Of a stretch of 64,000 nucleotides of DNA, positions 34,212 through 45,398 are shown one piece after another; positions within the stretch are counted from its first letter, which is position 1, and every line of letters begins with the position of its first letter. Source of the stretch: Crambe crambe (taxonomy: Eukaryota; Porifera; Demospongiae; Poecilosclerida; Crambeidae); assembly GCA_963924555.1 (NCBI GenBank), contig OZ004581.1, positions 5,929,338 through 5,993,337 on the forward strand, given 5' to 3'. The notes below the pieces were generated by a model. It was not told where the DNA came from and did no database searches. It saw nothing but the letters and a program-made list of their open reading frames with translations. Position numbers and translations under genes: made by a program.

Positions 34212-35007
34212 CCGTAGGGCAGGTTAATTTCGTCAGGAAAAAATTCCGTCATATCTGGAATCGTTATACTAATGAAAAAATTGAACAGATAAATCTTTGC
34301 ACATGCGCATTGAAGACGAAATTTTTTCCCCCACCCGAGTTTCTGTTGAAGCAAAGATGGACTATAATAATAGTTAGACAACGAGACCAAGGGATCTCGA
34401 GTGGGCGCTACTAAGGGCCCGAAGGTTTCTAAACAGACCGTAGATCCCGTTGGTCGAGGTTTCTAACTTATTTAGACTATAGCCAATCACTGGAGTTGTT
34501 TAACTTACCTCAACACGCACTTGGAAACAATAACCATGGTTTTTAAATATGAATCAGAGCGCACCTAGAAACAATAACTGTGGCCACTGCGATGCGTTGC
34601 TAGAATTGGACCAGAACGCAACCTCGTTGCTGGCTAACCTCGTTAGACATCTTAATGTATGGACCTCTCTTTTTAACCTGAGATTCTTCTCGCATCTCTT
34701 CAACTGCACTGTTAGCTGCTTCTATATAGCCTTTGGTGGTATCAAAGCCAACAATGGTCCATCAGGATTGGGGAGATCCCTACCAGGTATAACTTGAAAA
34801 GAGCCATGAGCAGCTTTTGGAGCAGTTCTCTTACAGCAGTCTCTAGCTAGCTCTCGCACGAAGCGATTGACAATCTACCACGTGCGTGTTGCATATGCGC
34901 AAAAAATTTATAACAGTAAAAAAATTATGACAAATATAATTTCAACTCTTTATACCAATGGTGAAATAGACGAATTTTTTTCCTGACGAAATTAACCCGC
35001 CCTACAG
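34212..35007. mobile_element. Tc1/mariner-like MITE with nested element
   Basis: Terminal inverted repeats of about 38 bases (CCGTAGGGCAGGTTAATTTC; right end mirrored) bounded by TA on both sides. The minus strand at about 34640-34760 reads EEMREESQVKKRGPYIKMS, like the N-terminal part of some mobile-element proteins. A smaller palindromic element (GAGACCAAGGGATC...GATCCCGTTGGTC, about 34375-34487) is nested inside and is related to 58090-58260. Confidence 0.6.
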
Positions 35008-35554
35008 TATGTGCTAAGCTGTATGCGCTAAGCCTTTATGTGTTGTACGTGCCAAGCCTTTACGCTAAGCTTTTGTGTTGGCTGAGGAATCTCCTAACAA
35101 AATACTTATAGATGTCACGTAGCTGCAGATCATTTGATTTGGTCACTAAGAACCTCTGGCTTTGCTATGATGACCTCAGGCTCCACCCTCAATAATTAGG
35201 TTTCTCAGGATATAATCATTCAGGATGATATTTGGTGAGAAAAGTATCTTTTACCTCATGCTCAGACTTCACAAGGACTGGCATGGGGTTGAAGCCAGAG
35301 GCGTAGCCAGGATATCGAAAAAAGGGGGCAAATTAAATGATTCTGCATGCGGAGCGTGCACGTGAAATTTTTAACAGGAAGCCATGCCCACCAATTAAAT
35401 CACGTGTGGAGCAGGTGATTCTAGTTGAAGTTTTAAACAAGATCACTGCAAGATCGCTCAAATGCTACTGCCGTAAGAAGAGCCTAATACTAGTTGGCCA
35501 GGTTAAGACTACTATAAACATCAGCATAAGGTCACACAATATATAACAAGTAAG

Positions 35555-35622
35555 GGAAAAAACATTCCAATAAAATGAAAAAAATGTAGGGATGACCATT
35601 GCTCAAAAAAGTAAGGAAACAA
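35555..35622. mobile_element. Foldback family fragment abutting a gypsy LTR
   Basis: TGTAGGGATGACCATTGCTC and AAAAAAGTAAGGAAACAAG, cut off at 35622 where the gypsy LTR begins. The gypsy element therefore inserted into a foldback copy, whose remainder may be at 39095. Confidence 0.55.
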
Positions 35623-36015
35623 GTATAATGTTCAATACACCCGGTCTTCATTAAACATGTGCACAACCATAAATATGATGCAACATAATAAATTAATGCA
35701 TGTACATATTACAACATTACATCTCTCCCTCCCTTTGATTTGAAAGTGGAGAGCTTGACAATTATATACAAATTAATAAGTTATACAAAACACTGTTCTT
35801 ACTGTTCATATATTATGTTCTGTCCATAACGCCTGATCGAATTGTGATTTCGTGCTGGATATCACCTTGGTGCATTAATGTTCTGTGGAGGGTTTGGATT
35901 CTCATGTCCCAAATGGCTTTCAGATTGAGTCCCAGAGCGACTTGTGATAAGATCATCCTCTTCCTCCTCTTCCTTCAAAGAGGATTCTGCTTGTGCAATT
36001 GAAGGGTCATTTTTC

Positions 36016-36889
36016 TTATATTGTTACATATTTCCCTCTTCTCACAGCTGTTATCATTGTTCCTTTCTTTCTCACTAAACGAAATGGGGAAGAATCGAAT
36101 TTAGTTGAGAGTTTGTTTTGTTTCCTTTGATGCAAATCGCCAATTTCAATGTTAGAAACTTTTGCTTTTGAACTCTTGTCAGCATTTTCTTTCATCTTGA
36201 GCCTCACCTTTTCATCATTCTGCTGCACTTTGAGTCGGATCTGAGATTGGTTGATCATCGATGAAATTGAGGAAGCTTTGTTTGAATTTTTCTACCAAAG
36301 AGCAATTCTGCTGGAGCATATCCTGTGGTCATGTGTGGGGTTGCTCTGTAATTATAAATTGATATAAGTATCGTTTCCAGCACTTTCTTTCTACATTAGC
36401 AGAACGGATAGCTTTTATGAGGGGTTTCATAAAGTTTCGGCTTCCAAATTAGCCTGTGGCCAAAGTGGAGTGATTTTCTGATGGTTGATTCCATTTTCTT
36501 GCATATATGTTTTGATCTCTGCACTGGACCATTGTCGCTTCTTATGACCTTTGGTATTCCATGTATGGAGAAAATTTTTTCCAGCTTTGGGATGATTGCT
36601 CTGGCTGATGTTAAATGATTTCTACCTCAGGAAAGCGAAAATATGCATCTATGATTATGAAGAGGTATTCTCCTGTTGGGAATGGGCCACAAAAATCCAC
36701 ATGGACTGTGTGCCATGGCTCTGGTGGTAGACAAGACATCTGCAATGGATCTGGGCAATTTTCTGGTCCGTTAGCTTGGCATGCGACACATTTTTCAATT
36801 GCTTGTTTCATACTCTCATCAATTCCTACTTTTTCTCGAATTAGTTTCTTTGATGCGACTATCACGAAGAATAATGTTAGTTTCGTCAT
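36016..36889 (-). pseudogene. Gypsy integrase relic
   Basis: Reads KCVACQANGPENC (zinc-binding CxxC), WHTVHVDFCGPFPTGEYLF with the first catalytic Asp, then a deleted or shifted middle, and the C-terminal part KLSTKFDSSPFRLVRKKGTM. Matches the K02A2.6-like gypsy clade. Confidence 0.65.
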
Positions 36890-37049
36890 TTACTTAACTC
36901 ATCCTTGGCACCGCATGAGATGCGAGGAAGTGAATATATTCTTCAGCTGCTAGTTCTTGACTTTTGTCAGCACTTGTTTTGGCATATCTGGATAAGAAAT
37001 CAGATGGGTTTGAATTTCCTTTGGCTTCATAATCATATTTCAAATTCCA

Positions 37050-37607
37050 TCATTCTATCCTTGCTGGTGGTCTTAACTTAGGATTGCCAAAGATGAGTCG
37101 TTTGCAATCGGTAGAGAGAGTGAAATGGCCCCCATATAGATGGAGCCTTTGAACTGCCCAAACAATGGCAAGTGCCTCTTTTTCAGTTTGTGAGTAGCGT
37201 TTTTCAACATCAGAAAGTGCTCTAATGATGTACGCAACTATTCTTCTGTCATTCTGTCCTGGACTTTTCTGGATTAGAATAGCTGATAATCCCCATGGTG
37301 GATAGTTCAGTGCTCTTGTTCGGATCAAAGTAGACCATGACTGCATCACTGATTAATAGCTTCTTGATTTTTTGAAAGATTGTTCTTGTTCTGCCCACTG
37401 AAACTGAGTATCACTCTTTGTCAGATCACGTAATGGCCGTGATATGTTGCTAAAATTGGGGATAAACTTTGAACAATAGGTCGCCATCCCTAGAAAACTT
37501 CTCACACCGCTCACTGATTTTGGTGTGCTTGCTGACTTGATGGCTTCTACTTTCTTTGGATCAGGTGATATTCCATTGCTTGAAAACACGAACCCAAAAA
37601 ATGTCAC
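37050..37607 (-). pseudogene. Gypsy RT connection and RNase H relic
   Basis: Two open pieces: FFGFVFSSNGISPDPKKVEA, then VRSFLGMATYCSKFIPNFS, and after a break PPWGLSAILIQKSPGQ, YSQTEKEALAIVWAVQRLHL. RNase H acidic motif partly present. Reading resumes opposite in the neighbouring inverted block. Confidence 0.65.
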
Positions 37608-38036
37608 TGAGGCTTTGTTGAATTCACACTTCGATTGGTTTAAGGGTAACCATGGATTACTTAGCTACAAAACAGTTGCTGACCTTGGTATTATTGATCT
37701 ACAAGTTGACCTACAAGTTAACAAGGTGGAACAAAAACGACATAACCATGAACTATTAATACAACAATGCCCAGGGTTATTCAAAGGTATGAAAAATGTA
37801 AATATCAAGCTCCACATTGACAAACAGGTAAATCCTGTTGCTCAAGATGCTCGTCATATTCCATTTCACTTTTAAAAAAAGTAGAGAAGGAACTCGAACA
37901 CTTAGAATAACAAGGTATCATAGAAAAAGTTGAAGACCCAACTCCATGGGTTTCTCCAGTAATGATCATTCCGAAGAAGAATGATGAAGTGTGACTCTGT
38001 GTCAATATGAACAAGGCCATAAAGCGAGAATGTCAC
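37608..38036 (+). pseudogene. Inverted block with gypsy reverse-transcriptase N-terminus
   Basis: Plus strand reads QCPGLFKGMKNVNIKLHID and VNPVAQDARHIPFHF, then after a stop GIIEKVEDPTPWVSPVMIIP and NMNKAIKRECHPTPAI. It belongs between gag and RNase H but runs in the opposite direction to both. Its right edge lies on a perfect 32-base palindrome at 38036-38067. Confidence 0.6.
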
Positions 38037-38099
38037 CCAACTCCAGCTATCGATAGCTGGAGTTGGGAGAGCTTCTTCGCGAAGAGCATATCTCCGGAG

Positions 38100-38494
38100 A
38101 TGTTTTGAGTGACAATTTTGTATTATGGCTGACTTGAGTTCTTTAGAGAATTTACAGTTAGCTGCTAATTTTCTTAACTGTGTTAAAATTTATCAACTGT
38201 TTCACCTTTCTCTTGGACAGCTTGTCTGAATTGGAAAACTTCATTCTTCTTTGGCAAGAAATATTCATTTAGTTTAGTTACAGCTGTTTCATAGTCTGTA
38301 CCAGTGTTTGGAATGGTTTCAAAGATTTCCTGAGTTGCCTCTCCAGCCTGATATAATAAAAGTGCTCATTTTTGCTTGTCATCTTCTATATTCATAGCTG
38401 TTAAGTAAATCTTGAAATGTTTGATCCAGTTTTTCCACCTCTGGCCTATTGAAGTAGGATCAAATGGTGAAAGATCAATTCTGACTGCCATCAT
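38100..38494 (-). pseudogene. Gypsy gag relic
   Basis: Starts MAVRIDLSPFDPTSIGQRWK and continues EATQEIFETIPNTGTDYETA and FLPKKNEVFQFRQAVQEKGE with stops. Adjacent to the LTR-like repeat at 38521, as expected for a gag start. Confidence 0.6.
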
Positions 38495-38681
38495 TGATTA
38501 AATAAGATCCTCGTTGACAATATAATGTTCAATACACCCGGTATATTGAAGATGATAATAGATACAAAATACGATTCACAAAACTGAGTTCTTCATTAAA
38601 TATGTGCACAACCAATAATATAATAAACATGATGTAACATAAATGATGTAATAAATGCATGTACAACTAATTATAATACTG

Positions 38682-39085
38682 TATGGGTAGATATTTTCAA
38701 GGGATTTTAATTTCATGTTTTTTTTGCGGTCACTTTGCATTTCACGGAATTTTTAACACTCGAAAAAATCAATAGCCTATTAATTTTAGCAGACATTACA
38801 GAGTACTTTGACCATGATCTTTCCAGATGGCTCTCTCAGAACTTCGCTTCAGAACTTCACTTTTCAGAACAGCAGAATTTCGCCATCTGAAGCTTCCTAT
38901 AGATGTGAAATTCCCTAACCATTGAAGGGTAACTAAAACTGGTCATCGCTGCTCACGATCACCACATGTGCAATTTTTTTTACACTGCGCGCGAGTGATA
39001 TATTGCAACGCATGCGAAGCGAAATTAAAATCCTCGAAATTTTTATACTCTACCTTGGTATGAAATTTTAATTCCTCGAAATATC
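38682..39085. mobile_element. Small foldback MITE
   Basis: Left end GGGATTTTAATTTCATG and right end GCGAAATTAAAATCCTCG are inverted. Noncoding. Confidence 0.45.
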
Positions 39086-39094
39086 ATATGGTAT

Positions 39095-39754
39095 TACAAC
39101 AAGGGTAGGGAGTGAAAATCTTTGTGCTGTATATCCAGCCAACAATCCCTACATACAGGTAGCTTCAGATTATAGTGTACGTATATGTAGGGATTGTTGG
39201 CTGGATATACAGAACAAAGATTGATTCCACTTCCACTCCCTACCCTTGTTTCCTTACTTTTTTGAGCAATGGTCATCCCTACATTTTTCATTTCACAGAA
39301 ATGTTTTTTTTTCCTTACTTGTTCCTGATCTTTTTATGTATCTCTCGAACCACAGCTATGATTTCTGGATAAATCCACTCCAAATTCTACCAACTACGAT
39401 CTTTTGTACTCGTCAATCGATGTAAAAAGGAGACACTACGGAGCACAGTACTCGACTAACTTAATTATTAGAAGCCATTTTTTTATAATACGCATGCGCA
39501 TGTATTTGATATCCAATTATTATATTACTCAACGCATAAATGCAAGAATTCATTCTTCTATGTGTATGCAGGGACAGAAGTTTCTTGAGATGCATAGTTC
39601 TCCAATAGCATAGCAGCCCAATGATTTATCAGCGAGTTAAGGCTTGTTTTGTTGAGCTATACTTGGAGGTCGAGGATGCAGATGAATCTGAAATAGAGTC
39701 TACTGGTAGATGGACTAAAATCCTAGAGTTCGAATAGTCTATGATCTTGTTGTC

Positions 39755-39795
<41 letters not shown>

Positions 39796-40020
39796 GAGAA
39801 GAAGAAGAATCCAGTGATTTACTTGCTTGCCATATTTCTGAAACGGTAAGCTCCCTGGTCCTGAAACTTGATCTGCACTTTTTAGTAGGCTCTAAGTAGA
39901 CTGGATAATCATTCACAGTAGCTTTTGTTAAGTCTAAGTGGCGGAATTGTATTAGTCTATATGCGGCACGCGCCGCCATCCACGTCATCCCTACATAGAG
40001 AGAGCTACCACTCTCTCTGA
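39095..40020. mobile_element. GTAGGGATG foldback element
   Basis: Inner hairpin at about 39110-39290 with mirrored GTTGGCTGGATATACAG. Then the same internal blocks as 15577-16682, an AAT microsatellite at about 39761-39796, and the terminal hairpin (GAGAGAGCTACCACTCTCTC) ending at 40020. Confidence 0.6.
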
Positions 40021-40328
40021 TTTCAAAACTCTGAAAAAAGGGGGTCCCCTGCCCCCACTGGAAGCAGTTGTTTTTTCCTGCATGTATGCAGGCAGAAAGA
40101 TCTTGCTGTAGCTACCAATGATCAGATTTTGCTAGCTAGATCATGCAAGTATCTTTTGGCTTTATGTTCAGCAGAAGGTCATAGATTTTTTGTAATGTTA
40201 TGGAGTGTACAAAGAAAGGGAAGAAGAGGTAATTTAAGGTAATCAAAATCCATATATAAATAAAGTTGGAGAGTATTATAATACAATACAGAGACTTAGC
40301 TATAACTTAAGTACTCAATTAATCTTAC

Positions 40329-40353
40329 CTTTGTTGCTTGTAACACCACCAAG
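40329..40353 (-). CDS. 25-nt micro-exon
   Basis: Acceptor AACATTATAG and donor GTAAGATT. Encodes LGGVTSNK plus one base, turning phase 0 into phase 1, exactly what the pseudo-caspase exon at 30747 requires. The reading ends in an intron, not a stop, so the ROCO gene must continue downstream. Confidence 0.5.
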
Positions 40354-40418
40354 CTATAATGTTAAAAATAATTTAGTGGATAATTTATATATATTACCAA
40401 AGCGTAGTAAGCCTTTAC

Positions 40419-40653
40419 CTTAGAGCGTACATCAGTAGTCTGCTTGCATTTGATACATGTGACAACATCTTTTATTTCTTCTCGTCCATAGCACACATAA
40501 GGAAGAATACACTGTGAGCAATTCTCAACTGGGCACTTTACTTCAAAGGGCCCTCCATAGTACTTCAGTCCTTCAAGACTGCTATCCGTACATATTGAAG
40601 AAAGATTGTTATGGATATCCTTAATGTGCTCAAGTTTATCTTCACAGGAAGAC
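40419..40653 (-). CDS. Cys-rich exon after COR
   Basis: Acceptor TTGTTGCACAG (phase 2). Reads SCEDKLEHIKDIHNNLSSIC, GGPFEVKCPVENCSQCILPY, VCYGREEIKDVVTCIKCKQT. The CPVENCSQC and CIKC pairs suggest a small zinc-binding fold. The donor is either GTAAAG after 40419 or GTAATA 21 bases further on; both keep phase 0. Follows COR directly, so it is the C-terminal part of a ROCO module. No named family recognised. Confidence 0.65.
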
Positions 40654-40725
40654 CTGTGCAACAAAATAAATCAGAAGTGTAACAGTAGTAGATATGTATA
40701 AAGTTATCACAGCTAGCAAACTTAC

Positions 40726-41368
40726 AAAACACCAACTTTGAGTCCGTGAGAATCTCTCTCATATTCCACTTTCCAGTGGTAATCTTTGACGTCATTGAGA
40801 ACACACACAGTGCTGGTGAAAATATCCTCAGGTGAGGAAGTTTTAGAATCACCAAGTAGCAAGCAGACCAGCTGGTAGTAAATTTGGGCAGGAAGAAACT
40901 TCTCAAAATCAAAGTACATATAGAACCAGGGACGATTTTCCAACTGGTCTTTTAACTCTTCTTTCCTTTCCTCTGTTAGCTCTGGAAGCATGCAAGGGAT
41001 GAGATACTCGACTTTGTCATCATCAGGATTCTTTTTAATCAGATAGATAAGGCAATAAGCTCGAAATATCAGGCAGAGCTGTTCAAAACTTATATCTGCA
41101 TTATCAGTGAAATTTTTCCAGCACTTTTGAAGAACATTGCTATCAGCTCTACCTTCTTCCAGAGCATCCTTCTCCGAAGGCTTTAGCTTTTTAGCCACAT
41201 CAGCTGTGCTCTGCTTTCCGTCCTCACCTTCCTTGTTTGATGTTTTACTCTTGAACCCCAAAATGACAGTCATCACATTGAACAGCCACTGTCGACGGAG
41301 AATCACTAGGTTCTTCAATTCATCACACTCATGATCATATAAAAATAGTCGTGGCAAGTTTTCTGGAA
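40726..41368 (-). CDS. COR domain exon of ROCO protein
   Basis: Phase 1 start after acceptor TTATTTTAG, matching the ROC exon end. Opens PENLPRLFLYDHECDELKNL and VILRRQWLFNVMTVILG, the typical COR start (VIL-x2-QWL-x2-VM). A charged Lys/Glu insert (KPSEKDALEEGRAD) follows, then EYLIPCMLPELTEERKEELK and FYMYFDFEKFLPAQIYYQLV with the aromatic second COR half. COR couples the ROC GTPase cycle to dimerisation. The intron before it is about 6.2 kb and holds transposons. Frame open throughout. Confidence 0.8.
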
Positions 41369-41399
41369 CTAAAATAAGTAAATTTGCTTTAATAACAAC

Positions 41400-42022
41400 A
41401 TCATGCACAATGCATTATACATGATTATTTTTGATATGTGCATTTAAAGTTAGCCTTAATTTTTTATCCACTTCTTTTTTGCTCCATGACCTGACTGAGT
41501 TGTTAGTTGGACTTCCACAATAATTATTACAACGATTACTTTTATATGAAAAAAAGCAAAATTCACGCAAACCATTCCACCCTGCTGTTAAGCTTAAGGA
41601 GGACCTTGATGGCTAATACTTTGCTTCAAAATCTAGTGCCAATTTTTTTTCAATAGTCTGGCCATAGTAGCCCTGGTTTCTTGCCTTTTGTAATATAAAC
41701 CATAACTGCTGCAAGAGAAGTAATGCTATATGGCACATTTAAAAAAATGTTGCTCTGGAGACATTGCATTTCTGTTCAAATGTATTGCTAAAACCTATGT
41801 AAACATAACCAGAACTGATGCAAGCACTTCGCTGCATTTTATGTAAACTGGACCACAGGGTTCTCTTCAGGCATCTTAAATACCTTCAGTTCTTCCCCAT
41901 AATGCCTTAATCATTTAAGTGGTGATAGGTTTTCTCTCAGACTACACAAGGAGTCATCTCAGAAAACTCAATTGTCAGGCTCTCCCTTTTATGGTTTTCC
42001 CCTATGCCTTCAATAAATCCAG
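41400..42022. other. Intron, no gene seen
   Basis: AT-rich sequence of the ROC-COR intron without recognised elements. Confidence 0.4.
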
Positions 42023-42031
42023 GGGAGAACC

Positions 42032-42640
42032 TAGTCTGGCGTTGCCAACCCTTTACATTCCCTTTATTAGTGGGTGGGGGAAGGAAAGAGTCTGGTCTGG
42101 TGTTGTTAGCATCAACGACTTGTGCTGAAGGAATTTGCATTAACTATACAGTGGCACGTGATAAAATAAAAGCGCGCAAATGTTGTTGCGAAAACAGTCT
42201 ATCTGAGATGGCTACTTCAGATGAGATGGCTACTTTAGACTTGTGCCTGGCTTGTGGCAAATCAGCTGTAAAGAAGGACAGATGGACAGATGAGTTCTTG
42301 GAGGAAGCGGTAATACTTATGAGCAAGTAACAGCAAAGACATCGTGCTCCAATATTCCTGCCACGACCTGCAACTGTTCTGGCTTGATAGTTCTTACTCC
42401 AAGCTCCCTGAATGCTTTAGCTAGATGCTACAGTCTCGAACTCGGCCACGGTTGATTCACGCAAAGTTTTCAACCGTTTTTATTCACTTCCCCTAGCCAT
42501 GTGCCTGGAATCCAATTATCAGGAATACTGCAATCTGATTGGGGCACAACAGTTGCGCCAGCACAAGTCGTTGATGCTAATGACACCAGACCTTTTCCTT
42601 CCCCCACCCACCAATAAAAGGGGTCGGCAACGCCAGACTG
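42032..42640. mobile_element. Mutator-like MITE 2 with 9-bp target duplication
   Basis: Terminal inverted repeats of about 100 bases beginning TAGTCTGGCGTTGCC, flanked by GGGAGAACC at 42023-42031 and 42641-42649. The terminus begins with the same TAGTCT as the element at 4444. Inside, the plus strand around 42208-42330 reads DLCLACGKSAVKKDRWTDEF, perhaps a captured fragment. Confidence 0.8.
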
Positions 42641-42968
42641 GGGAGAACCCTGAACCAGAATGTTTTTAACTAGCTACTACAATCTCAACTCAGTCTGGAC
42701 CTTCACCTTAATCCCATGATGAAGACTTATACAATTTGGAGAAGATGACCACATATAAGTTGTATAAAAGGCTTACCCACTTACCCATATTAGAATATTT
42801 GAGCTTTGATGTCTGTTTTTATTTTATTTCATTTATTTATTTATTTTTTTATTTATTTATTTTACTGGTATAGAAGGAAATAGAAGGAAGCCTACCCGGC
42901 ATCAGGTTACAAGTGACCTGCTGTAACTTAGGCCCCATTTACACTGCATTTTGTTTTGATATTATTTA

Positions 42969-43031
42969 TAACAATAATAATAATAATAATAATAATGATA
43001 ATAATAATAATAATAATAAATAAATAAATAA
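42969..43031. repeat. (AAT)n/(AAAT)n microsatellite
   Basis: Run of AAT units passing into AAAT units. Confidence 0.85.
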
Positions 43032-43238
43032 GTCACCATTTCAAAAGTATGCAAGGTCGTGTTTACCCTGGAAAGTAAAAACGGATGGGATATGCACCTT
43101 GAATGCACTAGCTCTGCAGCCAGAGAGCCCAACCATGATAGTCAGTTTGTACATGGTCCTTCCCTTGTGGTACTGGTCTTCCTGTTTACAAGGTATAAGT
43201 CTTCACTTAGGAGCCCATTTTCCTGGAGTTGTTATGTA

Positions 43239-43756
43239 CCATAATCGTATAAATTTTCGGAGGTTTAAATTCGTGATTTCTGCTATAATAAAAAATTTCT
43301 GCAGGTCTAATTTTCTTAGCAAGCACATGGAAAATAATGCATGCGCATAATAGCTATATCATTGCCTGCTGCTGGGGCCAAGTGACATGCATGATGGCTA
43401 CCTTCTCGTGATTCGTGGCTACTACAGAGAAATCTAGATAGTCCTCCAAAAAGAAGAAAGGCTGGGCTGGTGACGCCAGACTAAAATCTAGATTGCTACG
43501 GAAGGCGAGATGCTTCGTTGTAGAAGAGAGACAGGTAACGGCCATGATCTTGGAAATGAAGCACAATACTTTTGTTTCACGGACTATCTGCTCCAGGTTT
43601 TTTTCCAGCTGCTATCGATATCGCATCGCACACGCATGCGCATCGTCGTCATATATGATGTCATAATACTAAAACTTTGTTTATTATTTTCGAGGATTCT
43701 GATTGACTACGAAAAAAACGAAAATAAAACCCCATCGAAAATTTATACGATTACAG
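43239..43756. mobile_element. Tc1/mariner-like MITE
   Basis: Inverted ends (CCATAATCGTATAAATTTTC; right end mirrored, CGAAAATTTATACGATTACA then G) bounded by TA at 43237-43238 and 43757-43758. 518 bases, noncoding. Confidence 0.6.
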
Positions 43757-44059
43757 TATGTAAAGAGAAGCTTTCTAAGTAGCATGTTTCCAGAGCACTG
43801 GTAACTTGTATAATGCAGCTACATAGCTTGAAGGCTCACTCTTGATCGGGTGTCTTTAATCAGTGGAATAGAACGGTGGAATGGAATGTTAAAAATGAAC
43901 ATGCAAAATAGTCTAAACTAGTAGAGCTAGCTATACTAGGTCAAATGACGAGTGTGGCAGAAGACGGCCTTCAGTCCTGCAGCCTTTAAGCCCACAGCAA
44001 TCATGACCTGAGAGTCAGCGAGCAAGTGCAGCTGCGCTTGCTCACTGAAATTGGTTTCT

Positions 44060-44300
44060 TTCAGTAACCCGTGTTGACTTTATCGCGCATTTGCACGCTA
44101 AAGCGCACTAAATCGCGACAATAAACAGCGCGTGTAGATGTTATTTTACACGAGATTACGTGAGATTATTGCCGTTTTTACGCCTTTTTCTGCAGAATTA
44201 TGATAAAGCACGCTTAGCGCGTATCTCCGACGTATTATTGCGTACTTACGCGCTTTAGCAGATCATACGCGTAATTGCGCGCTGAATTCTACACGGGAAG
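44060..44300. other. CpG-dense patch
   Basis: Unusually many GCGC, CGCG and ACGC words in an otherwise CpG-poor region, with inverted words GCTAAAGCGC and GCGCTTTAGC. No coding evidence; possibly a decayed foldback element or an unmethylated site. Confidence 0.4.
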
Positions 44301-44468
44301 TAATTTTGTATGTGATGGAATTAAAATGTTAGGTGTAATATAAAGCATATGAAGTCAAAAGTGTAGACATTAATTTTAGCTGAATACAGGAAACATTGCA
44401 ATGGTAATACACATTACCATATTGGAAGATCTTGCTAGGATAAATTGGTGCTTGACTCATTGAAATTG

Positions 44469-44945
44469 TTCTATATATATAGGTCTACACTCCAAAATGC
44501 CCCAGGCATACATACGTTGCATTTATGCACATGCTCCAATTGTAATTGTTCTAGACATATCTAAGTGCTTTCTGGTAAGTATTTGGCTTTCTGTGCATGC
44601 AGCTGCCCGCCATTTACAACTCGACAGCAAAGCACAAATGAATTAGAGCCTATCAGCTCTAAGCACATACTATACTTGTTTTTTGCTCACTCATTTGCTG
44701 TCTAACATTTCTACAGCCTTTTGGGCAGCAGGCACAAGGCTTATCTAAGCAGTTTGTAGGTACTAGGCTTATCTAAGTACTTTGAGGTAACCATTACAGC
44801 TTTCTATGTATGCAGCTGCCTGCCACTTACATATAAATCTCACATCAAAATCTTCTACAGATTTGAAAGCAATGAATATCAGCACAAAAGCCTATAGGAA
44901 TACTTGCTCGCTCACTCGCTGTACATTGCCCTAGTTATTATAATC
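44469..44945. repeat. Dispersed 0.5-kb repeat, copy 1
   Basis: Runs from GTCTACACTCCAAAATGCCC to TGTACATTGCCCTAG with internal units containing CTTATCTAAGTGCTTTG and ATGCAGCTGCCTGCCACTTA. Also at 47001-47526 and in part at 59100-59430 and 60035-60230. Not a recognised family. Confidence 0.6.
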
Positions 44946-45398
44946 ATCATTGCACATGTGCAGTTTTAAATTGGACCAATGAAGGTAAAATGTTGAAAAT
45001 AAAGAGTTTTTAAGCTAGTATCTAGAGAAGTTTTACATAGCTATGCATTAGCTAGTCTAGTAAGTGGTACTCTTGAGTCTCGACTAGCCCATTCCTCCAT
45101 TCCATTCGAACGAATAAAGACACCCCTCTTGATCTGCTGCTATAAATAACTGGATGTTAAAGTTATTTCTTCCTTGTTTTTTTCCTTTTCTGTCAAGTCT
45201 CCGAAGGCCACAAGTGCAAAGCAAAGTTATAGTCAATAGCATAATAACTAATTATATAATAATGACTTCACCTTTGAACTAAGCAGCAGGTCACTAAGTT
45301 GTTAGTATCCTGTTGGTAGGTTTCAAAAAAAAACAAAAAAAAATTTAATTAATATGTTGACATCAAAGCTTGAATATTCATAAAATGTGACACGCTAT

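Larger units (their letters stand above)
35621..38690 (-). mobile_element. Scrambled Ty3/gypsy relic
   Basis: LTR-like repeats sharing TATAATGTTCAATACACCCG lie at 35621-35725 and 38521-38680. In minus-strand order it contains gag (38494-38100), RNase H and reverse-transcriptase end (37607-37050), integrase (36889-36611) and integrase C-terminus (36258-36016). A segment at about 37608-38036 is inverted: it encodes the pre-RT and first RT blocks on the plus strand. Broken by stops and deletions throughout. Confidence 0.7.

Noticed and set aside
35293-40060. One hAT-like element from AGGCGTAGCCAGG to the G-rich stretch near 40030
   Set aside because: The right end is too degraded to show an inverted repeat.
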